Below are positions 42,701-53,651 of a stretch of 64,000 bases of DNA, one piece after another. The stretch is from assembly GCF_019925205.1 (NCBI RefSeq), contig NC_083561.1, positions 20,831,217 to 20,895,216 on the forward strand. Reading direction: 5' to 3'. The translations under genes were made by a program, and so were the position numbers. The DNA is from Metopolophium dirhodum. Taxonomy: Eukaryota; Arthropoda; Insecta; Hemiptera; Aphididae. The notes beneath the pieces were generated by a model. The model searched no databases. It was not told the origin of the DNA and worked only from the letters and a program-made list of their open reading frames with translations. Position 1 is the stretch's first letter, and each line of letters starts with the position of its first letter.

Positions 42701-44174
42701 AAATAATTATTTCGTGATGCCTATAATACGTCATGATGCGTTCACGTATTATGCCGACCGACGGAAAGCTTGCAGTAAACCAGATTTTTGGTGTAAAATA
42801 TATTATTTTTTACATTTTCCAATAGGTACCTATACCTATATGTTATGCGCACGTATTTTATTCGCAGTGTCTATGCTCTTCATCGTTAAGTATTTGTTCC
42901 TCCCACATAATAATTTATTGTGTACATTCAGATGTACCATAGGTACTATTGCGTTACTGCTCTTAAAGCAAAATGTTTTAGAGGGTTTTTACATTTATTT
43001 TTTCCGAGAGAACCTGCAGCAGTCTCCAAGCTCCGAATGATTAAATAAACGCGTCCTCCAATTTTCCTCTCCCCTTTGACCCTGAGGACAATCGTTATTA
43101 AGTATATCCTGCAGTACGGATCACAATGTTACATAATGTATTATATTATATACCTATATTTACGTTAAGTGGGCACAATAGTGATAATAAGTTCTGCTTT
43201 GCAAACAAGCAACATGTCCTTGCATTAATAATATAAAATATAATATACAACACAGTGGTATAGTATAGTGGGTATGCCAAAACATTAATGGTCGAACTAA
43301 GTTAATGTTTTAACCAAAATAAACTCAAAAGCATTTACTATATATAATATGGGGTGGTGTATTTTTAGTACCCTTTAAGCAGTTATGCGAACTTGGTGTT
43401 TTTTTAATAATAAAAGAGAACATATTTTGAAATATTATATTTAAAAAAGGTTACAATATAGGTATATTGGATCTTTTAGTTCACGAGATTATAATATAGT
43501 TGTGAGATAATTGAATAGTGTTAGAATAATATGTCTGCTTTTGAACAGATTTGAAATTTCTAAACGGGATAAGAGACAACTTAAATTACAGTAAATTACT
43601 TTTATAAAACGTATTGAAACGATTTTTTACTCTTAAAATATTGTAATATTCCTAAAAAGTTCATTAAATTGTATTCGGTTTTTTTTCTTAATAAAACACC
43701 ACTTGAAAGTTGAAACCCTTAAGCTGTTATCATTACATTTCCTTAATGGAAAGAAAATTCACCTCAGCGTTTGTGGTGGTGTTGGTGTGTATTATGCACT
43801 CGTGTGTGGTATAGTGTGGTATTATAATATTATCGAACGTTGGCACAAATCGGCTCGCTCGAGTATAGATTAGACGACAGATCATGGTAATAATAGTATA
43901 ATATATGGGTCAAAACTGTTTTGTCATTAGCGCCGCCACACCGGTGTAACGAGTCTGTGACGGTGCAGAGGTATAACGTAAAGCCTCTGGTACCTAATAG
44001 CGTAAAGATTGCCCCCAAAATGTCGAATTATTCTTATTAACGACGAATACGATGCAGCTGTAACCTACGATATTATTTTATGACATTGCCCGTTTGTTTG
44101 TTTTGTACATGAAATCATGGTTTCGAAAAGTCGTAGAATACGTTGGTGTTACATGCACATACAATTCAATTTGT
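36721..44174. other. Gene-poor stretch upstream of the MULE
   Basis: AT-rich with AAT/ATT runs (about 36940-36955, 37010-37040), a 16-bp palindrome around TATCGATA at 37673-37688, and TA repeats near 38570-38588 and 42335-42350. A short hydrophobic frame at 42840-42884 is discussed as a possible signal-peptide exon. No confirmed gene. Confidence 0.45.
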
Positions 44175-44184
44175 AATAATTAGG
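44175..44184. repeat. Left target-site duplication of the MULE
   Basis: AATAATTAGG, repeated exactly at 46447-46456. A 9-10 bp duplication is usual for Mutator-like insertions. Confidence 0.8.
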
Positions 44185-44198
44185 GGTGTGGTACAATC

Positions 44199-44314
44199 GG
44201 CCGACAGACATTTGGTCGACAGACATTTGGCTGACACGCAATAGGCCGACATACTAAATGGCCGACAAATTTATAGGCCGACACGCATTAGGCCGACATA
44301 TTAAATGGCCGATT
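44199..44314. repeat. Left terminal array of GGCCGACA motifs (8 copies)
   Basis: Copies start at 44199, 44214, 44229, 44244, 44260, 44276, 44291 and 44307, a spacing of 15-16 bp. Five are exact GGCCGACA. The others read GGTCGACA, GGCTGACA and GGCCGATT. The spacing is about 1.5 helical turns, as expected for repeated binding sites of one protein, most simply the transposase or its FLYWCH finger. That last point is inference. Confidence 0.85.
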
Positions 44315-44555
44315 AAGTAATTTTATGTTGAGATAGGTAAATTATGCACACACACAGATATATATATATAGGTGATACTTATTCTTAAAAATAAAATTTA
44401 GTGTATTGTTAATAATTATAAGTACATTTTATATTCCTAATATGTTTTAAAAATTAAAAAATTTGATATTTATACATAAAAAATAAAAAATACTAATAGT
44501 TTATAAAATTATAATTGATAATTATGTTATATAGTTAAATGTTAATAAATAAAAA

Positions 44556-44710
44556 TTAATAGTGCAAATTGTATGCAATACCTCTTATTGTCTCGAGGGT
44601 TGTTCTGTTTTCTTTATCATTTAGAATAGTTTGAATTTGGTTTTGACGTTTTACGTACTTTGAACTTTGTTTTGGCCTTGCTTGTCCGGATAAAATAATT
44701 TGAATTTGCC
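44556..44710 (-). CDS. MULE transposase, exon 2 (C-terminal 50 residues)
   Basis: On the - strand this follows an 81-bp intron whose acceptor is TTGATTCCAG. Joined to exon 1 in phase 1, it gives 50 residues and a TAA stop, containing ILSGQARPKQS and ending RGIAYNLHY. A basic, Gln-rich C-terminus ending in an RGIAxN motif is typical of insect MULE transposases, as far as I know. This supports the splice against the alternative of reading through the donor, which adds only 10 residues (GKISSRIKIFY) before a stop. Confidence 0.8.
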
Positions 44711-44791
44711 CTGGAATCAAAATGTATGTATAAATAAATTATATTTTATTGTAATATTAGTAGAATATTTTTATTCGTGAACTTATCTTAC

Positions 44792-46082
44792 CCACAACGT
44801 GTTGTTGCTCTTTTCTCATTTCCTCAATTATACGATACACCCCAACGTGATCAGCTCCTACTAATACTTTCCATCTTTTGTGCCATGCTTCGACTTTGTT
44901 TTGTGTCCTTGGAATATTGTTTTCATGATTGAAATGTATTGACCAAAATGATGGTGGAAACAATGGCTCATATCGAGATACTATTCCATTTCTAAATTTC
45001 CTTCGTACTTTTCCATGCACGTAATTTTCTTCAAAGTAATTTTGAATGTCATAGGGTAATGAATCTTTCAATTGATCAAAAGCATTAGGTATATCTGATG
45101 GGTGTAAAAATGCAAGTGACCACATACATCGAAGTTGTAAACTAAATTCTTCATTTTCTCCATATTTAGTAGCCAATCCACTAGACTGGATTTTTCGCCA
45201 AATATTTTGGCCTAAATGAAAAAAACACCCTTTTTGTTGGCATTCTGGAAATACTTTATTAGCTGCATTAATTGCAGCTTTTTCGAAATCTGTTATAATA
45301 CATTTTGGTGAAACATCGAAACCGAAATCATCACAAATTGATATTAGGTCTTCGAATAAACGTTCGTAACAACATTGTTGTTTACTGGTCATTAAAACAT
45401 ATACTAATGGCAAAATTCTAGAATTATTTCCACCAACAGGTGCATGTATGGTGTACATTTGTAAAAATATACTTGGCACAGTTTTAAATGTACCATCCAT
45501 AACCCAATAATTGGCATTGACAAGTTTTGATATTTCATCTTTAGTAGAAAAAATATATATTTTGTGACTCTCAATAGTACTTTCTTTTAGTAAAAATGTT
45601 TGACCATTAAAAGACTTACATAAGTTAAGAGGAATATCTATTTGTGAAAGACTTGTTGGTTCTGGTGGATTCTGATGTTTTCTACACCGTGAAATAATTT
45701 TTCGCGTTGCTTCAACTGATGGCATGTATGGCTGAGAATTGACGGGGATGCGACTCGTTGCTTCCTGTATTATTTGCGAAGGTTTATCTCTCGAAGACAG
45801 AGCTTTTGAAACAATATATTTTATGTTTTTCTTTACCAACAATCGGCATGGGTCAGGCCCATGGTTGTGATTTAAAAAAGAATTATCTTTAACAATATGA
45901 TTACCATCAACAAGAATTGTTACTGCTCTTGCATTACAATATTCATTATTACTATTATGCCGTTTAGTATGTTTCCTCTTTTCACATTCCCAATAATATT
46001 TATTGTTACGGTTTTTGTTTTTAATCATGATAAAATTGTCAATTAATAATTTTGTACCAAAAATTTCAATTTTATATTCCAT
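44792..46082 (-). CDS. MULE transposase, exon 1 (FLYWCH zinc finger plus MULE catalytic domain)
   Basis: Encodes 430 residues from an ATG at 46082. Residues about 1-76 form a FLYWCH-type zinc finger with YYWEC (Cys33), Cys49 and HNH (His72, His74), which binds DNA. Residues about 190-300 form the MULE transposase core. WVMDGTF gives Asp196 and ITDFEKA gives Asp265, the first two catalytic acidic residues. The C-x2-H motif of GCFFHLGQ (Cys286, His289) is also present. The third acidic residue is probably Glu351 or Glu352 in YFEENYVHG, but I am not certain. The conserved RTQNKVEAWH follows. The exon ends in GG|GTAAGA at 44792/44791. With exon 2 the protein is 481 residues, with no frameshift or internal stop. 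Confidence 0.92.
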
Positions 46083-46330
46083 AATTATTTAATGCAAATA
46101 CATAAATTAAATTAAACAACGACACAAAAATGAATGCAAAGACGCGGCGTGGTTACGAATCAACTGAAACAGTATTTATGAACATGCAATAGCAATACCC
46201 ACTGTAGATTACAGGCTATAGGTATTAGGTATCGTTAAATTTCGATAAGTTATCGATAACATTATTACAACAAAAGACAACACTACGTTATCGAATTGAA
46301 AATGTATAGCTTATACTTAATTTATTTTAG

Positions 46331-46431
46331 TGTCGGCTTTTCGTAGTGTCGGCCTTTTGACCTTGTCGGCTAAAATAGTTTCGGCTATCTGACTGTCGGC
46401 CTATATAGCCGTCGGCCGTTTGGATTCGGCC
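46331..46431. repeat. Right terminal array of inverted GGCCGACA motifs (7 copies)
   Basis: On the + strand these read TGTCGGCC/TGTCGGCT variants starting at 46331, 46347, 46364, 46379, 46394, 46410 and 46424, spaced 14-17 bp. The array is the inverted counterpart of the left one. The sequence between motifs is not conserved between the two ends, so the motif and its spacing appear to be what is maintained. Confidence 0.85.
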
Positions 46432-46446
46432 GGATGTCCGTATTCC

Positions 46447-46456
46447 AATAATTAGG
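46447..46456. repeat. Right target-site duplication of the MULE
   Basis: AATAATTAGG, an exact copy of 44175-44184. Confidence 0.8.
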
Positions 46457-49400
46457 CAAACGCAAAGGTAATTTTTTGCAAAAACAATATATAAAGTAAT
46501 AGGATAGATATAGTGTAAGTCGATAATAGGTACAACATGCATTAATAACTGTATAGAATAGTAGAGTACTATGTGAAATAAATGACAAAATTATAGAGCT
46601 GAGAGAATATGAGTGGTCCGAATGAGCTATATAATTATAATGACATAGATCAAGAAAGAGGGACGAAAAATGTTATTTATTGTGTTTTTTTTGTCACTAA
46701 AATTATAAATAAAACAATTTTCTGAGAACAAACATTCATATACAGCCATACCTCACACCGTGACTTTATGAGCAAAGTAATATGCTCACTTATAAGCGTC
46801 AGTCACTTGAATAAACCATGTTCTTACGGATTTTCGAGTAAAAATAAATTGCGTCTTGGTTTAAACCTTTTTTTTGTAGACATAACCATCGTTATAATTA
46901 TTATTGAGACAATGCAATATAATTAATGATAATCATTGATTTAGATAATTTTAACAAAACGATTAAGATCTAAGAATAAAAAAATATTTTGATACAATAT
47001 AGTAGTTTTACTATTATCCCGACTTATCTTAAAACGTCACGGTCGACTTTTGGCCCACCAGAGCTTTTGTGGTGGTATAGTACAAATTGACACTCTCTGG
47101 ACACAAGTTTGCAATAGGTGTAACTATCAATCATAGTTTAACGAACCAAATATAAAAATCAAACTTTCATCTGTAATACCAGTGGTGTACAGGTAGGGTA
47201 AGGGTAGGGTTCTAAGGTTCTGACCCCCCCTCCCCCTGAAATATCTCCCTCTTACAAAAAATCTTATTTACCGCCATTTCAATACACAAAGTCGATCAAT
47301 TGTTGGTCATTTTTAATAGATATAAAATAAATTGCTAAACATGACAAAGACGTCAAGAATCATAGTTTCAATTTTTTTATTTTTTTGCTGATTTAGAACA
47401 TTGCTAAACATCTGCCATAATCGTCATATGGTGTATCATCATGTATCATCGTCCATCGATTGTGACCACGTTTATTACGACCCGAAGACTACCAGGATCA
47501 CTATAGATGACCAGGTGTCCAGGTTAAACACTCAAGTGTTCTAAATGTAGACTAAATTTCATACTAACTAAGTATATAATTTGTTATAACCAATTATATA
47601 AAAACCGTTTAGCAAAAAATAATGTAAATTATTTACTTAAGTAAAACCCTAACCGAACTAAAATCCTGCGTACGCTATACTGTGTGTAATATACTCGAAA
47701 TCCCAACTATGAACTATGGAGAGTGTATATCGACTGCAATATACCTATCTATATAGATAATAATAAAATACATATATCACACCATAGGCTATACCTACAC
47801 AAATCACTAATTAACCAGTGTTTGTTGTTCACATAATATGATCATCGTTTTCACATTGTGCAGTGTGTCTTGTGCAATATGTGAACAATATAATATTATA
47901 TACCGTTATATAACATGGTGGGATTTTCAACCACACCTACCATGGTGTTTGTGTGGTGCGAGAGACATGACGATGTGTATAATATAATACGCTGATATAT
48001 ACTAAGGTTATACATCATCATACTTTGAAAACCAATACATGACCTCTATGGGCTCGGCTATTATATTATAGCCTTCCACGCACCATAACACACACACACA
48101 CATACCTACCTACCTAGGTGGAATCTCGTCGCGATGAGAATTCTAGTTCAAAAAATAATTGTTATTACCCGCCGTCTTGTGCACAGCAGTTTATATTTTA
48201 TTATTATTATTATTGCTATAGTGTCTTCGCGTGCTCATTGATCGTTTGCCGGCACAATAATATGATATCGCGAGGGCTACTCATTTAACGACACGGAAAC
48301 ACGAGGGACGACGATGGCAGCTATATCTTTAACCTGCAGCCCCTCGTCCCCTCTGCACTTTAGGGGTTATCGCTACCGATTAAATCCGAAAACGGTATGA
48401 CGAGACGTCTGTGCGCGAATCGACGCCGCCGCCGTCCGCCGTATAGTTATAATATTATTGTAATGTCTACTGCACACGTATATAATGAGACAATGCAAAG
48501 GGCCTTTCAATTAAAGCCGGCGAGTTAGTATAACACGAGAGGTGGTCCAGGTGTATTATAGAGTGGAATCCTCCTGCTGAAAAGTTGTAAACTGACCGTT
48601 TCTGCAGCGAATAAACCCCATAAAATGAATTCGAATTCTAGAACTCTGCAACGATAACCATTTTGGATCCACGCTTCTCGTGGAGAAATCATATTAAATA
48701 AAATGACAATAGCGTATTATGGAGTTATTATAAATTAATATAATATTGTGAATATAAATACGCCTATATAGCCGCTATCGCGAAAAGGGCGGGTGACTGT
48801 AGAGCTTCCAGTGGTTAAAATGCGTAAGGGGTTATTAAAACGATTGACATATTTCGCTGGCTTTTTGAATAGGTAAGATCGTTATTGTCATGTTTATTAT
48901 CGTGTTTGTTGGTAGAATTGGAATAAAATAAAATTGCGGCAAACTAAATCGTTTTTTTAATATTAAATAAATAAATCCGTCTCGTAGCAACGCGCAGTTT
49001 ACGTAATAATGAGAACCCCTGTTTACGGGCGAATCAACCACTGGAAGTGCTGCAGTCGGCCCCGCCACTTTTCGTGAAAGCGACTCATAGTCTTATTCTA
49101 ATCCATCGATAACAAGTTTAAAAATGACACCAAATCGGTAATTAATATTAATATTCCTAGTGAGTATATAATATCATACAATCGTATACAATTTAACCGA
49201 ATATTGATATTCACCACGAGATCTCAAGCCTGTGGCATAAACCCATACATACTTAATAATGTCATAAAGCATCACGTTTGTGTATAGTTATGTGATCGGT
49301 ACGTACACCTTATGTTATTATATTTTATTGAATGCAACGGTCACGTACACGACACAAAGGGGTATCCTATTATATCGTTGTTATAGGAAAATCATTTGCT

Positions 49401-52265
49401 TAAATTATTGTCACGAATATAATAATAATATGAATAAGACAAAATATACATTAGCCGTCTAGCCTTGGAATTAAAAAAAGAACGGGTGTCTCTAACAATT
49501 AATATGGTCAGTAAACATGTTATAATTAATTGTGATTCATCGACTAATAATTAAAATGTGTATCTATCTTTCATAAGCTCTAAGTGATATTATTTTCCGC
49601 ACGTAGAAATATGTAATGTCAAATCTAATATTATGCAAACGACCCCTGTGCGCAAACTTGTGAACTCTGTGACCCAAAATGTTGATTAGATTTTATTTTA
49701 ACTATATTATAAGCAGTATTTTTCATCGACACGGTTTTTTAATGCGTTCATTGACTAGGTCTGTTGTCGTGGTAACACGATATATAAAAATATACCACTC
49801 TAATTATAGCTGGTGTTAGAGGTATTTGAAATTAGAGATGTCGGTCGATATTATAGTCATTCTTTCATTCAGCTTCCTTCTCCTGTACACAGGTTATATA
49901 ACTGTACAGTTGTTGGTTTTTTTTTTTTTTAGGTTTATAATTAACATTTAACACGTGCCTACAATATAAATGCATTTACTGATGCAATAATGAATGCAAA
50001 ACATTGTTATGCCCATCTCAATTGTATTGTATTTTGATATATGTATCATTATGTATGGAATGAAAATCTACGAGCGTTTTATCTTCAGCTGTAAAAATAT
50101 TAAAGATTTAAAACTAGATAGGTAAATACAATTTTTTAGGAGTGTTATCGTGGTATACATGGGTTTTAATTTTCTTATACTACAATATGTTAGCTATTAT
50201 CACGTGTGTTTAGTTAAATCTAAAAAATACACAATGTACCTATACTCTATTATTATACTCATAGAAAACAATAATAAGTAATAAATAGTAGTAAGTACCT
50301 AATAGCGTTTGTGCGTTTGTTCCTGACCAGACGAGTACCTATTGGTATTTTTGAAACGCAAAATCTACACATATTAATTATTATTATATTTCCTGAGGAC
50401 TTAACATACTATATGTATGCATACTACATACTGCTGCAAATATATAGCCCGTATTGTTGTTAATCGAGGGCAAAGTAATCATTTCAACTATCGATTTAAT
50501 AACAGTAGCTTAGGTTTGACGCCACGTTAAATGTGCGATTGTTTATTATTATTTTGGTCGTCTCCGATAATAGGTATTGTCGCAATCATTTTTTTTTTTT
50601 TGAAACGGATACATGTGAAAAACTTATAAATTATTATACTAAAGCATTGATTAACAAATCCATTCGCATCTAATACAATCGACTTTATAATAAATTATTG
50701 ACAATACGCATGCAACGTGTACCATTATATAGGTATTATAATGTAAACGGCAGGTAATATAAATCTAAACACTCGTACTCGTGATCGTGCGACGATATAC
50801 ATCGAACACAATAGATATCATAATAATAAGTATAATATTATTCTACAAATTTGAGTATTGGTAGGTACATATCACGGTTATCTACTCGGTGTAGGTAACT
50901 GTAACACGTATACATACATACGCAGAATCGGCTATTAACATTTGGAGGTGATTTATAATACTAGTAAAAAATAGAATAATAGCATACTTGACGCCAATAA
51001 TTGTTGATAGAGGTCAACCACCATTTCCCCTCCCACCCTTCTTCCCACCGAACCTCCTATCATCCCACCATCCCTCCTACTATGGCGCCAACACTGTTCT
51101 CGGTATGTACGCTGAACTTGGGGATCAATTTTAACCAACAATATATAAACCTACATATTAGTATATTATACTATTATCACAGATTATATAATCTGTGATA
51201 TTATAGTCAATATATATAGTCATGTACAAATCGGATCGTGAAACAGTTACCTAGCTACATATGTATCGGTTCCCTCGCCACGACACCACTAACCACCGTC
51301 CATCCCAAGGTTTTCGATTTTAGGCGTATTTCGCTTGTCGTGTGCCATTTCGCAATAATATTTCAAATCTTCCATAGCTGCACGCCGTGTACGTCAAACC
51401 ACGCATGTATAGTCTCGTCGTCGTCGTACCTTTTCCCGTGGTCGCATCTTACGCCTGTCGTCTGCCATTTCGTTATAATATTTCACACACACTCACTGCC
51501 GCATCTCTGTCGGCCGTTGACAGTTTAAGCTCACCGAGTGCGTCATATTACACCCCGCACCAGCACCCCTCCAATCATCACGCACACAATATTCATCCCT
51601 CCTGCTGATGTCGTTTTAAACCATCTTCCGGACGTCTTTCGCGTGCTCGTCATCCGAATGCGCCACCCACACAAGAGAGACGCTTATGAATTATAACATT
51701 TGAAACCAAAGATACCCAAAAGACAACGGTACAACACATATTGTATACCTGCCTAGTATAATATGCGTTCACGCCACAGTGAAGGTAAACATGCGTCGTC
51801 GCCGTTCGCCGATAATAATAATATGTATAATATATTTTACATCCACGTTTCGTTTACGTTGAGTAATTTGTTATACTTTTATACTTTTTATACTTTTAAG
51901 TTACGCTAAAACCGAGTAAATTTTATTAGCTGTCAACACGTCTTGAACTCGTTATGACGGATTGGGTATCAGACATAATATAATTTCGTGTTCTTTTTTT
52001 TATTATTATTCTATCAATTTAATATGACTTGAGTATTATAATAGGTTTACAGCTTATTGGTTTTCTCTGCGTGCTAGAATCTACTTTACCGTCTTCGATT
52101 TGACGCACTTCCAATAATATATTAAATTTTTTTTATAATTTTTAAATTTTACACAAAATGGCTTTATTAATTTAAATTGTAGTAGTATTTAAATTGTAAT
52201 AGGTGTAAGAATCAGATAATATAATGAAAGTAACAAGTGATAAATATTGTCTATAAATAATATAT
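46457..52265. other. Gene-poor stretch between the MULE and the SINE
   Basis: No gene is supported. It holds pyrimidine-rich tracts (CCCCCCTCCCCC near 47224), a CpG-richer patch at 48,120-48,540, a perfect 26-bp palindrome at 51175-51200, and TC/CCT-rich DNA at about 51,010-51,090. A short ATG frame with a hydrophobic run lies near 49838. Most or all of this is probably Appl intron 1 or upstream DNA. Confidence 0.45.
51175..51200. repeat. Perfect 26-bp palindrome
   Basis: The half-site TATCACAGATTAT is followed immediately by its own reverse complement with no spacer. It could form a cruciform or hairpin, or bind a dimeric protein; nothing further supports a function. Confidence 0.85.
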
Positions 52266-52281
52266 AAATATATAGGTTACG
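52266..52281. repeat. Left target-site duplication of the SINE
   Basis: A 16-bp sequence ending GGTTACG that matches 52570-52585 at 15 of 16 positions. Confidence 0.7.
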
Positions 52282-52569
52282 GGGGGACGAGGTGGCCGAG
52301 CGGTCTAACGGATTCGGCACAGCCGGTCCGAGTTCGATCCTCGATCACTGGGCGGCATTTTTCTCCGTGCAAATCACGGTGTCCGGAGAACAAGTGCCGC
52401 CATCCCCCCACCCCGGGGCACGGCAGAAACCTACGGGTGCCCCATTAGAAATTCTGCCAAACACAATACACACGTGTACCAACCTACCCAATATAAAAAA
52501 AAACCTACAGTGCCCTCCCCACACCCAATGGCCTATGTTGCCGCGGGTTACCCAATAAAAAAAAAAAAA
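52282..52569 (+). mobile_element. tRNA-derived SINE
   Basis: The 5' end resembles a Leu/Ser-type tRNA gene. The A box TGGCCGAGCGG is at 52293-52303 and the B box GAGTTCGATCC at 52330-52340, so an internal RNA polymerase III promoter is visible. A unique GC-rich body follows and the element ends in a run of 16 A residues. A 16-bp target duplication with one mismatch flanks it. It is not a functional tRNA: downstream of the B box the acceptor stem does not close and the body continues for over 200 bases. Like all SINEs it would depend on LINE machinery supplied elsewhere. It lies in sense orientation 176 bp before the first identified Appl exon. Confidence 0.88.
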
Positions 52570-52585
52570 AAATATATATGTTACG
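52570..52585. repeat. Right target-site duplication of the SINE
   Basis: A 16-bp sequence directly after the A-rich tail, differing from 52266-52281 by one base. Confidence 0.7.
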
Positions 52586-52745
52586 ATGTATTGTATATTA
52601 TTATTATATGGTATCGATAATATTATTGTATGTACCTACTATGTACTCACCTATAATATGTTAATAAGAAATAAACGACGTTTTGGTCAAATAAATCGTT
52701 GACTTTTGAAAATAATGTACTACAACCCTTTTGTTTATATTTTAG

Positions 52746-52931
52746 GGCATAGGCGCTGATGGACCGGCACCAGTGCACTTCGAGCCTCAAGTCGCTGTGC
52801 TTTGCGATGCGAAATCAGATACCCCATACTATAGCCAGTACATGTCGGAGAACGGTCGGTGGACGTCCGACACGAAACGCAAAGTCGGATGCTTAAAGGA
52901 AAAAGTGGACATTTTGGACTACTGTAAAAAA
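52746..52931 (+). CDS. Appl: Appl (amyloid-precursor-like protein), first identified exon: growth-factor-like domain, part 1
   Basis: Sixty-two codons in phase 0 between the acceptor TATTTTAG and the donor AA|GTGAGA. It starts GIGADGPAPVHFEPQVAVLC and carries Cys20, Cys49 and Cys60 of the E1 growth-factor-like subdomain (numbering from the first visible residue). The KEKVDILDYCKK segment is the usual APP-family signature. Appl is a type I membrane protein of neurons, acting in axonal transport, synapse formation and adhesion. The exon does not begin with a start codon. GIGA looks like the end of a signal peptide, so an upstream exon must supply the methionine and hydrophobic core. Confidence 0.95.
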
Positions 52932-53002
52932 GTGAGAACACCACGTTAATTTATACCCATCTATGTTATTTTTAAAACAAAATCACTTATATTATCACGT
53001 TA

Positions 53003-53537
53003 ATAATGAGTAGGGCCTGGAACTTGATGACCTAAAAACCTTGAACAAATGCATAAAACGAAATAAATATTAAATATGTTTAAAAATGATCTAAAAAAAA
53101 ATTACGTTAACATTTTTTATTTTATTTGAAAAAAATAGTTGAATTGCAACAACACGATGAAAAAATAATTTTTAAAAATGACATAAAAATAAACAATTTA
53201 TTCAAATTAGAAATATAACACTAAGAACGATTTGGTATCTTGTTTGAAATAAATATTCTTTTTTCTTTTCAGTTTTTTTTTCTTGTTTGTTATTTGTTTT
53301 ACTAATCAAACTGTAAAAAATGCAAATATACCCACAAAGTGTTAAAAATACAAAAAAATACACCAAAATTGATAAAAAAAAAATTACCTTTCAAACAAGA
53401 AATACTGAAAAAAAAAATTAAATTAGTACTATTGAATTCTGCATAGGTAAGTCGAATTTCTATAAACCTGAGCCTCGAAAGTAAGCGTTAGAAAAAAAAA
53501 CATGCAGATGCATCAAGTTCCAGGCCCTAATACTGAG
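53003..53537. repeat. 8-bp target duplications flanking the intronic hAT-type MITE
   Basis: ATAATGAG at 53003-53010 and ATACTGAG at 53530-53537 match at 7 of 8 positions. An 8-bp duplication is characteristic of the hAT superfamily. Confidence 0.65.
53011..53529. mobile_element. hAT-type MITE with a perfect 19-bp terminal inverted repeat
   Basis: The left end is TAGGGCCTGGAACTTGATG and the right end is its exact reverse complement. The element is 519 bp, AT-rich inside and non-coding, with repeated AAAAATGA(T/C) words near the ends. The 8-bp near-identical target duplications and TAGGGCCTGG ends point to hAT. Its ends resemble those of the larger decayed hAT element at 61520-63079 (both continue TGACCTAAAAA), so the two probably belong to related families. 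Confidence 0.85.
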
Positions 53538-53651
53538 CTATTTCACCAGCACTAACGTATTATAATAGGTGTAATAAAATATATTTGAGCATAAAAAGTT
53601 TTACTATTGTAACAAAATACGATCTAAAAGCGTGCGTTTACCGTGTTATAG

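Larger units (their letters stand above)
44185..46446 (-). mobile_element. Complete Mutator-like element (MULE, FLYWCH/Phantom type)
   Basis: A 2,262-bp DNA transposon with every expected part: a 10-bp target duplication, related inverted ends, and one uninterrupted transposase gene on the - strand. The outermost bases are GG on each strand, and both ends reach a CGGCCGA core about 14 bases in. Instead of one long identical TIR, each end carries an array of an 8-bp GGCCGACA-type motif, inverted between ends. MULEs with a FLYWCH zinc finger are known from insects, and as I recall the Phantom subclass is described this way. The intact frame and exact target duplication suggest recent insertion. 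Confidence 0.88.
52932..53651 (+). other. Appl intron (720 bp) carrying a hAT-type MITE
   Basis: A GT-AG intron. Its middle two-thirds are occupied by the 519-bp MITE listed separately, so the original intron would have been about 200 bp. Confidence 0.9.

Noticed and set aside
46740..47060. Possible inverted-repeat element with ACCGTGAC at both ends
   Set aside because: The inverted match is only 8 bases, with no target duplication or other support.
48814..48866. Short exon MRKGLLKRLTYFAGFLN followed by GTAAGA
   Set aside because: A good donor, but it leaves phase 2, which is not compatible with the downstream Appl exon, and the peptide is not signal-like enough.
49838..49892. Hydrophobic ATG frame (MSVDIIVILSFSFLLLYT) as the Appl signal-peptide exon
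   Set aside because: The peptide looks right, but its donor CAG|GTTATA leaves phase 1, whereas the first identified Appl exon is open only in phase 0; a direct join hits a stop within a few codons.
52282..52360. Functional tRNA-Leu/Ser gene
   Set aside because: A and B boxes are present, but no acceptor stem closes, and the sequence runs on into a SINE body with an A tail and target duplication.
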